The position numbers were made by a program, and so were the translations under genes. This document shows, in pieces, positions 11,575-23,714 of a stretch of 64,000 nucleotides of DNA (its first letter is position 1; each line of letters begins with the position of its first letter). The notes beneath the pieces were generated by a model that saw only the letters and a program-made list of their open reading frames with translations, was not told the origin of the DNA and did no database searches. The stretch lies in assembly GCA_027924585.1 (NCBI GenBank), contig BSBM01000602.1, forward strand, positions 7,625,501 through 7,689,500, given 5' to 3'. This DNA is from Larix kaempferi. Taxonomy: Eukaryota > Streptophyta > Pinopsida > Pinales > Pinaceae.

Positions 11575-12475
11575 CTATGTGCTACAAGATGAGTCTTTAC
11601 TCGAGATTGTACTCTTCGATAAGACTGATATAATTTCTTGGTTGTTGATGCTTATTGCCAAGGATTGATCCACCCATAGTGAATCTTTAATCTTGTAGGA
11701 TTGTTTCTCTTGGAATGATTTTTCTAATGAATGATTCTTCTTTCCACAATGTTGACAAGGATGGAGATCAAAACAATTTGTCTCCAAATGACCAACTCGA
11801 TGACATGTTGGCATTCAGGAATTTCTTCCATGTGATTTTCATCAACATTTTGATTAGCTTCTTCATGGACTTTTTGATTGGATTCTTCATTTATGAATCC
11901 TGCACTCACAAACTGAATTGGTTTGGAGTAGTCTGGTATATGAAAAGTCACATATTTTTCATATCCAAGTCCTTTTCTTTGCATGTTGTATCTAATTTCT
12001 TCCCAAGGTCTGATGATGGGCTTGGAAAGATCATTTAGAAGTTGTTGCTTTGACATCAATTGAGGTTGATTTTCAGCATGTTGTTGAGTCTTTGAAATGT
12101 TTTCTTCATTGAACACATGAACTGTTGGTTCATGAATACCTTCATCTTCATCTTCATTTTTCTCTGAAGTTGAATCACTGAATGTTGATCACAATCATCA
12201 TCTTCATCATCAAATAGAGGGTTGTGATGAAGAAGGACTTGTTCAGATTGCTTTACTGACTCGTCATTTTTGAGATTGCATATTTCATCATTGAGTAGTT
12301 GTGATTGTGCTTGAAGAAGTTGAACTTTTGCTTGCAATACTTGCAAACAAGTTACCACTAATTGAAGAATTGATTTGTTGAGTATCATTGTATTGTCTTC
12401 AGCAGTGATTATTAGAGTATTCAATAACTCTAACAATTCTCGACTTCGCTCCATTTGTAAATAATTGATCTTCAT
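11575..12475 (-). pseudogene. Retroelement gag with two zinc knuckles, frameshifted
   Basis: Three overlapping frames, 12475-12056, 12116-11724 and 11814-11575, together read as one gag-like protein. The N-part is a leucine-rich, probably coiled-coil region (VLQAKVQLLQAQSQLL) followed by an acidic run. The middle has YVTFHIPDYSKPIQFVSAGF. The C-part has two zinc-binding motifs: the first (..CHRVGHLETNC) is cut by a frameshift just at its first Cys pair, and the second (CQHCGKKNHSLEKS) has Ser for the last Cys. Gag coats the element RNA. No protease or RT follows on the minus strand, so this is a gag remnant of an LTR-type element whose lineage I cannot place. Confidence 0.65.
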
Positions 12476-12479
12476 GCTC

Positions 12480-13149
12480 GCTTGATCTCGCTCGCTTGGA
12501 TTGATTTGTTTTCACTCTCGCTTGTACTTGACACTTTCACACTTGCATATATGTCACACTCTATTGAGATTTTATGACAATTTTAGGGTGTCGGGTTCAA
12601 CCGAAAATGCACCTCAAAATACTATTTTTACAATGACTTGAATCAATGAAGAGTTTTCTTGCAACAATCTTTAAAGATTTGAAGAGTGTCAGTTTCAACC
12701 GAAAATGCACTCAATTACAAATTCAAGTTGACTTGATTTCAAAAATACAAGTAAACTTACAAAGAAAACTGTTTGCAAGTTATCTTTGATTGTGAATTTG
12801 AAGTTTGAACTTGATCTCCAAATTTGAATTTGTTGTTGGCATTTTGACTCCTTGAATCGTTCACTTGCTTCTTTAACAATGCTTGACTATATGTGCTTGA
12901 CAATGCTTTGATTTATCCTTTGATTTGATGGAGCTTATTTCTTGTTCTTGTTGAATGATCTTTTTATGATGCCTTTCATGTATGCAACAAGAAATTACAA
13001 GGATAAATTTTGCATGTCAAAAAATAGACACACAAAAAGAGTCATTTGAGACAACAACCACCATCCACAAGAACAATGTCTTTAGACCCCCTTATTCAAT
13101 TTCAGGACCGGCCAAGGACATAGCCATGACCACAAAATTGATCTTTTAT
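12480..13149 (-). other. Noncoding upstream region of the gag relic
   Basis: This would be the leader or LTR side of the gag relic on the minus strand. A motif with CAACCGAAAATGCAC occurs twice, near 12600 and 12700. No LTR ends or primer-binding site were found. Confidence 0.4.
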
Positions 13150-13765
13150 TAAAAAATTTGATACATTTACTTTCACTACTCGAGAGTTTCTACTTTGATT
13201 TTTACATGCTCAAAATTCCTCAAATTCCTCCTCGTTTTTTTTCGAGAGAGATCTCCCCTAAGCCAACGGACTTGGGCTTCCAGGTTCAGTAATTGAAAAT
13301 GGTGTTCATGGGAGGGGCTTCCCTGCCCACGAGGATAATCCGTATTAACCAAATCCCCCAATGTCATTTGCAACATGCTTCCAATTCTTGCTGCCCATAT
13401 CACTAGGACTACCACAAAACTGCTGACAAGTTGCGCCATTACCAATTTCACAGGGCGTCGAGAGAAATCCAAAGACCCGATTCTTTCCAGAGACGAAACC
13501 GTAGCCGAGAAACAACACAGGTCCCCTGTTTCCCTGGCCATGACCAGCCAGCCTCAAGGGGCACCCATCCTCCTCCGCTGCCAGGATCATTTGCTTTGGG
13601 ATGACTGTAGCAGGCCAACTTTGACACACCCCCCCAGAAGACTCATTGCCGCCATTACCCTGAAAGATGTCGAAGAGGTAACGTTTCTTACCACCATTTC
13701 CAGCCCCCCCAGTAGTCCCCTGATCATTCCTCCTACATTTTCTATAATGCAGAGCAGGGGGACAC
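13150..13765 (-). pseudogene. LINE 3' part, left of the Gypsy insertion
   Basis: Minus-strand reading frames continue up to the Gypsy 5' LTR and include a charged stretch (HEHHFQLLNLEAQVRWLR) of likely short coiled coil, resembling in character and position the tail after RNase H in the LINE at 55861-57268. Frames are broken. With 22028-22880 it would make up one LINE 3' end interrupted by the Gypsy element. The link rests on strand, order and total length and is not proven. Confidence 0.4.
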
Positions 13766-15459
13766 TGTAATGTCCCCATTCAAATAAGTGCATAGTAAGA
13801 CAATCCCATCAATCCTACTAGTTTCCTAGGTTGGATGGGCACATGTGGGATGGTAATAAGGAAACTAATAAATGATATTTAGACATTAGAAGGGTTCAAT
13901 CATTTAATAAATATGATGAATAAATAAATTCAAGAGAAATTCTACGTGGCAAGTGGTTTTGGATACATATGGAGGTGGTGGGACCCACACTAACTTGATT
14001 TTTCAATGACACATGGCAGCTCTCTCTTGCCAATTCGAATTCATGGGAAGGTGAACACTCTTGGGTGAGTTGGTAAGTCATAACACATGGCATTGAGCAT
14101 ATTAGGTCGAAATGGGATGGAATAGTAACCTCCATGGGAGAGGAAGAGTCAAATTGGAGACTAGTGGACACTTGGGCTAGATTCCCTAGTTTTATGACAA
14201 CAATAATGAAGCATCTATGACATTTATGACAAAATTCAGACCTGACTTATTACACCTGACCATTATGACATGTCAGCCCCAAAAATAGGCTCAAGAAGGC
14301 GCTCATGGAGTTGGAGGAATCTAAAGAGACTCAAATTCGAATTTGGGAGAAGATGGAAGGTTGGAACTAGGAGACAAGTGGCAAATGAGGAATATTTTCT
14401 AAATGGAAAATTATTGAATCTATTGAGAGGATTTTGACACCTTGAAGGCTAATGTTGGTTATAAAATGTATAAATCAAGTATGAGAATGGTTTTTGATGA
14501 TTTGAGAAAAAATTGCATTTGTGAAGAGAGAGCTAGTGGATGACTAGTTTCTTGCCTTAGCAAATTTCGAGGGTGAAAGATTCCCATCCAAGTTGGTGTT
14601 TGGAGAGGCCACTCAGGTATTTCATGGTGCTTTAATGAAGTTTGTATTTGCAGGTAGCAGCTACAGGAAGTTTCATGGTTTGGCTTAGTGCAGCACTTTC
14701 TCTCCACCGTTTCCAGTTTTGAAGGCATATTCGTGCTCCTTGAGGGAGGGCGTTTTTGGTGAGCACTTGTGCTTCTTGAGAGAGCTTCTCATTATATATT
14801 TCTGATTGTAATAGCTTCATATCCTCTGTTATTAATATTCAGAAAGTCTCGGGTCGAAATACCCACTGGTTGTATGCAAAACTATTGATTAATGAGCAAA
14901 CAATGTCCATTTTCCCAATGCATTGATGTATGACACTATAATGTTGATTATTTCGAAAGGATGGATGATTCTCTGATATATTTGTGATCAATATATTTAC
15001 ATGGATGTCTTATACAAGTTTCATGTACTGTACTTGAGCATTTTTGCTGTTGAATGTGAGAGAGTTAGAACAGTAGTAAAAATCAATTAATGGTGCATAT
15101 GAGACCTTAATCACATACTTAACACATTATATACCTCTGTTCATAAATTTGTGGGAGTTTGGAGGCATTTGGAGGCCATTTGCAGTGTTACCCGGGGGGG
15201 ATTTGATGCACAAATTACTAGTCAAAATTACATATATTGATCAGAATACAAATCAAGTTTGCAGCAGTATTTGGAGGGCCATAAAACATCCCTTAACCTG
15301 ATATTCAAGTCTAAATACCATTCATACACTCCTACAGAATATTTGGGAGCATTTGGGTTGATTTGGAGGTCAAAACAGTAAAACTAGTCAAAGGTCAAAA
15401 TTGGGAAAAAAAAGTGGAAAATTGGGCATTTTAATAAAATTTGAAAGAGGGATATTACA
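13766..15459 (+). repeat. Gypsy 5' LTR
   Basis: The 1694-bp LTR starts TGTAATGTCCCC and ends GATATTACA, giving 6-bp inverted termini. A TATAAAAT at 14460-14467 is a possible promoter. It is 75 bp shorter than the 3' LTR, because the right copy has extra sequence at about 21530-21610. Confidence 0.95.
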
Positions 15460-15461
15460 AG

Positions 15462-15473
15462 TGGTATCAGAGC
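15462..15473 (+). other. Primer-binding site, tRNA-iMet
   Basis: TGGTATCAGAGC lies two bases after the LTR. It is complementary to the 3' end of plant initiator tRNA-Met, the usual primer for minus-strand DNA synthesis in plant LTR elements. Confidence 0.95.
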
Positions 15474-15489
15474 ATGTTCTTGGCACCTG

Positions 15490-16863
15490 ATGGTCTTAAC
15501 AAGAAGTCAAAAGAATAATCCACCACCCTTTGAACCAGTAGTTGAAGAGGTTTTTATTGAAGAAGAGGTAGTAGAAAAAGAGGAGTCTTTCGCTGGAACC
15601 ATGGGTAGAGAGGAGGATGACAAATTAAAACATAAGGAGGAACTTATTGCAACCTTAGATCCATGTTTCTCTAAACTTTCAGCAAACATGGATAGGATAG
15701 GTGATAAATTGTTGCAAGGATTCGAATTGTTGATTAGCCAGCTTCAAAGCAAAGGGATAATAGGAGATAATAGTGGTTCACACTCAGGGGAAAAGATGAA
15801 AGGGAATGAGCATATTTTCTCAAGTACAGGACCTCATAATAGACCTGATGAATTTCAAAGCACACAAAGTCCTACTGCACCTAAATTTCTCACACCCAAA
15901 GAAGAGCCCAATCTTGAATTGGATTACAAGAAACTAGTAAATGATTGGAATGATTTGAATGAAGAGTGTAAAAGAGGTGTACCACTCAGTGACTACATTG
16001 ATGCTATGAAAAAGATTAATAGGAAGGGAGACAATAGGAGTCCATTCCAAAACAAAGAATTAAATAGTGCTATTGGAAAAATGTCACTTCCTACTTTTGA
16101 TAGTTCTTCTCAAAATTTTGCTAACACTTGGGTGCAAAAATTGGATGTATATTTTCAGCTGAATCCTATGTTGGAAGAGGATGCATTAAAAATGGCCATT
16201 TTGCATTTGGAAGGAGATGCCAATGAATGGTGGTTTCATGGGATGAAAACCTTGAGTCATAATCAGGTTAAAACATATGGAGAATTTGTTAACAGGGTAC
16301 TAGAAAGATTTGAACAAAAAGATCCAGAATTTCCTTTCAAAGAACTAGCTCAATTGAAGTAAACTGGGTCCCCTACTGAATATATGATGGACTTTCAAAA
16401 ATTATCAATCAAGGTGGATGATGTATCTATGGGAAGATTAGTATTGCTGTTCACTGAAGGTTTGGCTGAACCCTTAATAGGTTTGGTCAAATCCCACAAG
16501 CCAACTACATTAAAAGATGCAATGAGCTTGACTAGGGATCTCCAAAATGTGCTTCCTAGAACGAGATTTCCTCCTAAGCCTAGCTATAAATTTGAAAAGA
16601 AACCTTGGAAAAGGGATGGATATGATGAGAAACCTTGGCAAAGAGAGTCATTTGAGAGGAATAAAAAAGAGGGACTAAACAGGGATGAACTTAGAAAAAA
16701 GAAACTATGCTTCACATGCTTCCAACCATGGACGCCGGGGCACAAATGTACCAAAGGAAAGGCTCAATACATAGAAGTATTTTCTGATAATGAGGGGTAT
16801 GAGGGGGCATGGATGAAGATGGACATATTTCAGATCAAGAAGAGGCATATGAGACAGCAATAG
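15490..16863 (+). pseudogene. Gypsy gag with premature stop
   Basis: Gag forms the particle that packages the element RNA. The ATG at 15490 is the first after the primer site. An acidic N-terminal region is followed by the retrotransposon gag core (LPTFDSSSQNFANTWVQKLD, DANEWWFHGMK) and a basic tail with a zinc knuckle, CFTCFQPWTPGHKC, spaced as in plant chromoviruses. An in-frame TAA at 16360-16362 interrupts the core; related proteins usually have Gln here, so one C-to-T change would explain it. The same frame resumes and ends at 16863. Pol is in another frame, and the shift falls in a G-rich stretch near 16790-16812. Confidence 0.92.
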
Positions 16864-19580
16864 AAGAGGAAAGACAAGAAGAAAATCAGCCTTCACCGTA
16901 CAAAGCAAGAATGGTAGTGCTTTCAACAGTATCTCGCTATCATACTATCCGATGCAAAGGTGTGGTACAAGGACAAAGAACTTCAGTTTTGGTAGATGTA
17001 GGAGCCACTCATAACTTCATTGATGCAGAGATGGTAGAGAAAAGAAAGATACCTATTGAACCATTTGATGGCTTCACAGTTGTCATTCCCGGTCACAACA
17101 CAATGCAATGCAAAACATGGGTTCCAAAGCTGCAAGTCACTGTAGGTAACTATGCTTTTGTTGATAGTTTTTATGTGGTTGATGTTGCTGATACTAATGT
17201 GGTTTTGGGAGTGCAATGGTTGTATTCAATAGGAGAGCATACAGTAAATTATCAAATTCCCGAAATGAAATTCCAAAATTCAAAAGGAGTACAAAGAGTT
17301 GTGAGAGGGCAACACACTTATCCAAATCAAGTAGTGACTTGCAATAGCATGAGATCTATATTGAGGCATGGGGATATAGAATGGGCTGCTGATTGTCATA
17401 TTACATCTCCCAAGCCAACTATAAATATTTTCAAACACCCAAAGGAGATAGAGAGACTTTTGCAAAAATATGAAAAGGTTTTTAGAGACCTTCCACATGG
17501 TAGGCCACCGGATAGGGGGGTTGAGCACAGTATTGTTTTGGAGGAGGGTACTTCACCCATTCAGATACCACCTTATAGACATCCTAAAAGGTTTAGAGAT
17601 GAGATTGAAAAAGCTATCCAAGAACTCCTAGAGTTGGGGCTCATTAGACCAAGCTCTAGCCCTTATGCTTCTTCAGTAGTGCTAGTGAAGAAAAAAGATG
17701 GAACATTGAGAATGTGCATAGATTTTAGAGCCTTGAACAAAAAGACTATAAAGAATAGGTATCATATTCCTAGGAATTATGATCTCATGGATGAGCTACA
17801 TGGGGCCAAATACTTCTCAAAAATTGACCTTAGATCAGGGTATCACCAAATTCGAATGAAAGATGAAGATGTGCAAAAGACCGCTTTTCGATGTCATTTT
17901 GGCCACCTTGAATTTCTTGTCATGCCTTTTGGGTTAACCAATGCTCCAGCCACCTTTCAAGCATGTATGAATAAGATATTTTGCAAGCAACTAAGAAGGT
18001 TTGTTTTGGTTTTCTTTGATGATATTCTCATTTACAGTAAAACATGGGAAGAGCATTTGCATCAGTTAGAGATTGTGTTGAAAATCTTGCAAGAAGAGTC
18101 CTTATTTGCTAAATTATCAAAATGTGAATTTGGAATGAAAGAACTACTGTATCTTGGGAACATTATTGGGAAAGAAGGAGTGAAGGTACACATAGAAAAA
18201 ATCAGGGCTATCTTGGAATGGCCATCACCAAAAAATATTACCGAATTGAGAGGCTTTATTGGCATATGCACCTACTATAGAAAATTTGTGAAAGGGTTCT
18301 CCAAGTTGACTTCTCCACTCACTGATTTGACTAAGAAGGATGCTTTCAAGTGGGATGAAGAGGCTGAAAATCCCTTCCAAAAAATGAAAGAGGTAATGAG
18401 TAGTTGTCCCATACTTGCACTTCCCGATTTTACTAAACCTTTTGTTGTGGAATGTGATGCTTCAGGTGGAGGAATAGGGGCTGTCCTAAAGCAAGGCCAA
18501 CACCCCATAGCCTTTGAGAGCAGAAAGTTGCAGCCTCATGAAAAAATTTACTCCATCTATGATAAAGAAATTCTGGCCATTATGCATGCATTGGCCAAAT
18601 TCAGACAATACTTGGTGGGCAGCAAGTTTGTGGTGAAAACTGACCACAATAGTCTAAGACACTTTCTCACCCAAAAAGATCTAAATGAAAGGCAACAAAA
18701 GTGGGTAAGCGAGATTCAAGCTTATGATTTTGATATTGAATATGTCAAAGGAAAGAATAATATAGTAGCAGATGCTTTGTCAAGAAGGCCTTCTTTTTCT
18801 CTCATGGATATTGCTAAGGATTGGAAAAACATGCTACTAGTTGAATATGCCAAAGACAAATTTGCTTGTGATGTGTTGGATGGAATCAAAGGGGATGATA
18901 ATTATAGGATTTTGAATGGGCTGATATATTATAAGGGAAGAATTTATTTAGCTCATAACTCCAAGGTCAAGTACCGAATTTTGCAAGAAGCACATGATTC
19001 CCCACTAGCGGGCCATTCGGAGATCTTCAAAACTTATAAACAGTTGAGGCAAAGATTTTTTTGGAAGGGGCTGAAGGAAGATGTTCAGAAGTATGTGAAT
19101 GAATGTAAAGCATGTCAACAAAACAAATCAGAACTTACATGTCCAACCGGCCTATTACAACCATTGCCCATTCCGGAGCAAAAATGGGACAGTATTTCCA
19201 TGGATTTCATCACCGGATTGCCTAAATCCTTGGGTAAGGATTGTATCTATGTGGTAGTTGATAGGTTGACAAAATTTGTTCATTTTTTTGCTGTTACATC
19301 ATCTTTTAGTGTTGCACAAGTGGCTGATATTTTTTTCAAAGAAATCTTTAGATTGCATGGGCTTCCCAAGAGCATTGTCAGTGATAGAGATAGTAGATTC
19401 ATGGGTGCTTTTTGGAAAGAAATTTTTAGATTGGTAGGCACTCAATTGACTCCAAGTACCAGCTATCATCCACAAACTGATGGACAAACAGAGAGGGTAA
19501 ACCAATGGTTGGAAGGATACCTAAGAAACTATGTGGGAGGGCAGCAAAAAGCATGGGCAAAATGGATACACGTTGGGTGA
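16809..19580 (+). pseudogene. Gypsy pol: protease, RT, RNase H, integrase
   Basis: The 923-codon frame holds most of pol. Aspartic protease: the core is VDVGATHNF at about residue 63, where Ser or Thr is expected after the catalytic Asp. RT: RMCIDFRALNKKTIKNRYHI, FSKIDLRSGYHQIRM, VMPFGLTNAPATFQ and the FFDD active site at about 18012-18023. RNase H: ECDASGGGIGAVL, YDKEILAI and KTDHNSL, ending VADALSRR. Integrase: an H-H-C-C zinc region (AGHSEIF...CKACQQNK) and a core with MDFITGLP, VSDRDSRF and HPQTDGQTERVN. It stops at 19580 after a frameshift; the reading continues in the next frame from about 19570. No separate start is needed, because gag and pol are normally one polyprotein in this group. 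Confidence 0.95.
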
Positions 19581-20280
19581 GTTTTGCTACAACACCACTT
19601 ATCATATGTCAATAGGAATGTCTCCTTTCAAAGCATTATATGGTAATGATGCACTTACATTTGCTGACATTATATTTGGTGATAGTAGAGCCCCAAAGGC
19701 TAAAGATTGGGTGGAAGAGAGCCAAGAAATTTTAAATCTCTTGAAAGACAATTTGCAGGTTGCTCAAAATCGGCAAAAACAATATGCTGATAGACATAGA
19801 GAAGAGAGAACCTTTCAAGTCATTTATTTAGTATATTTAAGGTTGTATCCCTATAAACAAACATCTCTCAAAAAGAATGGAGCAGAAAAATTAAAACCAA
19901 GGTACTATGGGCCATACAAGGTAGTGCGGAAGGTTGGAGAAGAAGCATATGAACTAGAACTTCCGGAAGGGAGTAAAATCCACAATGTATTTCATGTTTC
20001 TTGTCTGAAGAAAGATCTTGGTCAGCAAATCATCACTTCAGAAATACTTCCTCCTTTGGATGATGAAGGTCAGCTCACACTTGTTCCGGAAAAGATTTTG
20101 AAGACACGGGAAAGAAGGTTGAGGAGTAGAATCATCAAAGAATATTTAGTGCAATGGAAGGACTTACCAAATGAAGATGCCACATGGGAAGAGGAGAAGA
20201 TTTTGCAGCATCCAAATTTGAAATTGCTTGAGGACAAGCAATCTTGGGTGGGGAGGACTGTAATGCCCCCATTCAAATAA
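19531..20280 (+). pseudogene. Gypsy integrase C-terminus with chromodomain
   Basis: Continues the integrase (LGEFCYNTTYHMSIGMSPF, then LKPRYYGPYKVVRKVG, the GPY/F module) after a +1 shift that looks like one extra base near 19572. The last 60 residues form a chromodomain (RRLRSRIIKEYLVQWKDLP, EDATWEEE). Such domains are thought to guide integration to particular chromatin marks, and they define chromoviruses. The stop codon (20278-20280) lies 20 bases inside the 3' LTR, so the final residues (about VMPPFK) are LTR-encoded. Confidence 0.93.
20247..20258 (+). other. Probable polypurine tract, Gypsy
   Basis: Purine-rich GGTGGGGAGGAC directly before the 3' LTR, the usual plus-strand primer position. 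It is interrupted by a T and a final C, so it is imperfect. Confidence 0.55.
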
Positions 20281-22027
20281 GTGCATAGTAAGACAATCCC
20301 ATCAATCCTACTAGTTTCCTAGGTTGGATGGGCACATGTGGGATGGTAATAAGGAAACTAATAAATGATATTTAGACATTAGAAGGGTTCAAGCATTTAA
20401 TAAATATGATGAATAAATAAATTCAAGAGAAATTCTAGGTGGCAAGTGGTTTTGGAGACATATGGAGATGGTGGGACCCACACTAGCTTGATTTTTCAAT
20501 GACACATGGCAGCTCTCTCTTGCCAATTCGAATTCATGGGAAGGCGAACACTCTTGGGTGAGTTGGTAAGTCATAACACATGGAATTGAGCATCTTAGGT
20601 CGAAATGGGATGGAATAGTAACCTCCATGGGAGAGGAAGAGTCAAATTGGAGACTAGGGGACACTTGGGCTAGATTCCCTAGTTTTATGACAACAATAAT
20701 GAAGCATCTATGACATTTATGACAAAATTCAGACCTGAATTCTTACACCTGACCACTATGACATGTCAACCCCAAAAATAGGCTCAAGAAGGCGCTCATG
20801 GAGTTGGAGGAATCTAAAGAGACTCAAATTCGAATTTGGGAGAAGATGGAAGGTTGGAACTAGGAGACAAGTGGCAAATGAGGAATATTTTCTAAATGGA
20901 AAATTATTGAATCTATTGAGAGGATTTCGACCCCTTGAAGGCTAATGTTGGTTATAAAATATAGAAATCAAGTATGAGAATGGCTTTTGATGATTTGAGA
21001 AAAAATTGCATTTGTGAAGAGAGAGCTAGTGGATGACTAGTTTCTTGCCTTAGCCAATTTCGAGGGTGAAAGATTCCCATCCAAGTTGGTGTTTGGAGAG
21101 GCCACTCAGGTCTTTCATGGTGCTTTAATGGAGTTTTTATTTGCAGGTAGCAGCTACAGGAAGTTTCATGGTTTGGTTTAGTGCAGCACTTTCTCTCCAC
21201 CATTTCCAGTTTTGAAGGCATATTCGTGCTCCTTGAGGGAGGGAGTTTTTGGTGAGCACTTGTGCTTCTTGAGAGAGCTTCTCATTATATATTTCTGATT
21301 GTAATAGCTTCATATCCTCTATTATTAATATTCAGAAAGTCTCAGGTCGAAATACCCACTGGTTGTATGCAAAACTATTGATTAATGAGCAAACAATGTC
21401 CATTTCCCCAATGCATTGATGTATTACACTATAATGTTGATTATTTCAAATGGATGGATGATTTTTTGATATATTTGTGATCAATATACTGCCATGGATG
21501 TCTTCTACAAGTTTCATATACTGTACTTGAGCATTTGAAGCATTTTTACTCAGTTTAGTTGTATTGGGAGGTAAAATAGTGCCATTTCCCCATGGGTCGA
21601 ATTGGGGATTTTTGTTGTTGAATGTGAGAGAGTTAGAACAGTAGTAAAAATCAATTAATGGTGCATATGAGACCTTAATCACATACTTAACACATTATAT
21701 ACCTCTGTTCATAAATTTGTGGGAGTTTGGAGGCATTTGGAAGGCCATTTGCAGTGTTACCCGGGGGGGATTTGATGCACAAATTACTAGTCAAAATTAC
21801 ATATATTGATCAGAATACAAATCAAGTTTGAAGCAGTATTTGGAGGGCCATAAAACATCCCTGAACCTGATATTCAAGTCTAAATACCATTCATACACTC
21901 CTACAGAAGATTTGGGAGCATTTGGGTTGATTTGGAGGTCAAAACAGTAAAACTAGTCAAAGGTCGAAATTGGGAAAAAAAATGAAAAATTGGGCATTTT
22001 AATAAAATTTGAAAAAGGGATATTACA
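20259..22027 (+). repeat. Gypsy 3' LTR
   Basis: The 1769-bp partner of the 5' LTR, with TGTAATGCCCCC and ATATTACA ends. It carries a net 75 bp more than the 5' LTR around 21530-21610, at a spot flanked by short CATTTTT/GATTTTT-like repeats, which suggests slippage deletion in the left copy. Confidence 0.95.
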
Positions 22028-22883
22028 GGAAATGATTGCATTCCTCCATATTTATCCAAAACAACAGGCTTCCGAGAACTACACCGAAGGGAAAGACACA
22101 GACAGGAGTAGAGAACGAGAAGCAGGAAAGCAGGAGAGTTCGCAGGGTGCAAAGAGCTCCACCACCCTGCAAGAAATAGCCACTCACCACCTTGGGGATC
22201 ATCTGCATTAAAATCCCGCATGCGAGACAGGTGGTGCTTTCCAGGGGTGGCCGCCAATTCAGGCTAGGGGACATTTGAAGGGAGCGGGAGAATCTAGAGA
22301 GGATATGGGGAGTTAATGAGCTCCTTGAGTGGAAGGGGATGGAGAAGTTAGGGAGGCAGAACATGGGGTTAGACAAGAGATTAAGGCACCCAAACATCAA
22401 CCTTAAGGATACCATTGAAAATAGCGAGACCACAATTCAAACCTGCGCCAATATTAGCCATAGTGTCAGCGCTTTGGTTGCTTTGCCTAAGGATGTGTAG
22501 GAAGGATAGGGAGTGAAATTCTTTGGCCGAGAAAATGAAGTGTTGATGCATCATGGAGAGTGGTTTTCAGTGCAGATTGACTAAAGCCCTTACTTCTCTG
22601 ATCACCAACATAGAATCTCCAAAGACCATTAGGTCCTTAACATCTTTGCTCCTTGCAATGTCCATCCCTTTTATCACTGCTAACCACTCTGCTTCATTAT
22701 TCTAGTTCTTCTTCCAACTCCCCAAGCAAAGTCATCCACTTTGTTTCCGTCGGAGTCTATGAGGACTCCCCCTGCACCTGCCAACCTGGTTACATAATGA
22801 CACTTGATTTTTCTATCTATTCTCATTTTCATGCCAACAAATATTGAGTTTTTTTTCCTAAGAAATATATACATCCAATTCAA
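22028..22883 (-). pseudogene. LINE RNase H relic, right of the Gypsy insertion
   Basis: On the minus strand from about 22850 to 22430 the reading shows the plant LINE RNase H: AGAGGVLIDSDGNKV, NNEAEWLAVIKGMDIARSK with the catalytic Glu, VFGDSMLVIREVRALVNL with the catalytic Asp, and HILRQSNQSADTMAN near the C-terminus. The frame has stops, including one after VRALVNLH. A further minus frame (22433-22023) runs to the Gypsy LTR. RT and endonuclease upstream are missing, consistent with the usual 5' truncation of LINE copies. Confidence 0.7.
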
Positions 22884-23714
22884 TTAAAAAATTAAACTTG
22901 ACATAAAATCTAAATGAAACAATGAATATTCTTAAGCAAGGCCTTCTCGATTCCCTCTGTCACTTATAGAAATATGTACAACTCCACATGGGTTTTCTTG
23001 GTTATTGTATACTTGTGGATGAAACATTCATTGCATAGCCAACCTAAAATCAAACAATTTGGGCTTCAAACAACATAATATCTCTCAACGAAATTTAAAG
23101 AATTTGTGATAGAACATGTGAAGAATTCATAAGCATGAACATTACCAACAAAAACAATATCTTTTTTTGCACGATGAAGTAGTTGTTTGATTGCTTCTTT
23201 CATGCCAACATTGTCACCTTAATGAGTAGTGTTTGTTTATACTAGGGCTCATGAATTAGAGTAATAAGCTAGGGAGTCCAGTGCATGTTGGCAATTTTGA
23301 TAAAGAAAAACTTGCTTAGCAATACATAGAAAATTAGGCCAACATCATTGATGCCATCCAGTGTTCTACTCATGAGGAAAACTTTCTTCTATCACATAGG
23401 TATGAACATGGATTGAAATATTTGACTTACTAAATTAACTATCGTTACTAGTTGTGTATTTGTATTATGAATGGCAATGACATTATAGAATATGCAAGCA
23501 TGAAAGTAATGCAGAGGCATAGAGATGGTGGATGTAAAGAGGTGGTAAAGAGGAGCAACAAGTTTGGGGATGGTTGCAACAAAGAGGGGTGAAGAAAGGG
23601 GGAGGGGGTGTTTAGTTCAATTCCCATGGATTTGTAGTGGATAATTGCAAGTTCATTCAAAGTGCAAAGATAAAAAAAAAAAACACGGAGTTGAGCTATT
23701 GTGATTTGTTATAG
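22884..23714. other. Spacer, no gene seen
   Basis: Mixed AT-rich sequence. No ORF or repeat could be supported. Confidence 0.5.

Larger units (their letters stand above)
13766..22027 (+). mobile_element. Full-length Ty3/Gypsy chromovirus-type element
   Basis: Two LTRs with TGTAAT...ATTACA termini enclose primer-binding site, gag, protease-RT-RNase H-integrase and a C-terminal chromodomain, in the order expected of plant chromoviruses. The coding region is broken by one gag stop and two frameshifts, and the protease active site is altered, so the copy should be inactive. The 5-bp flanks (gacac before, ggaaa after) do not match, so no target duplication is visible. LTR divergence, counted by eye, is about 45 substitutions over about 1690 bp, which suggests an old insertion. 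Confidence 0.95.

Noticed and set aside
13375-13770. 131-codon plus-strand ORF
   Set aside because: It is antisense to the presumed LINE tail and has no recognisable domain.
13761-22032. Target duplication of the Gypsy element
   Set aside because: gacac and ggaaa differ too much to call a duplication.
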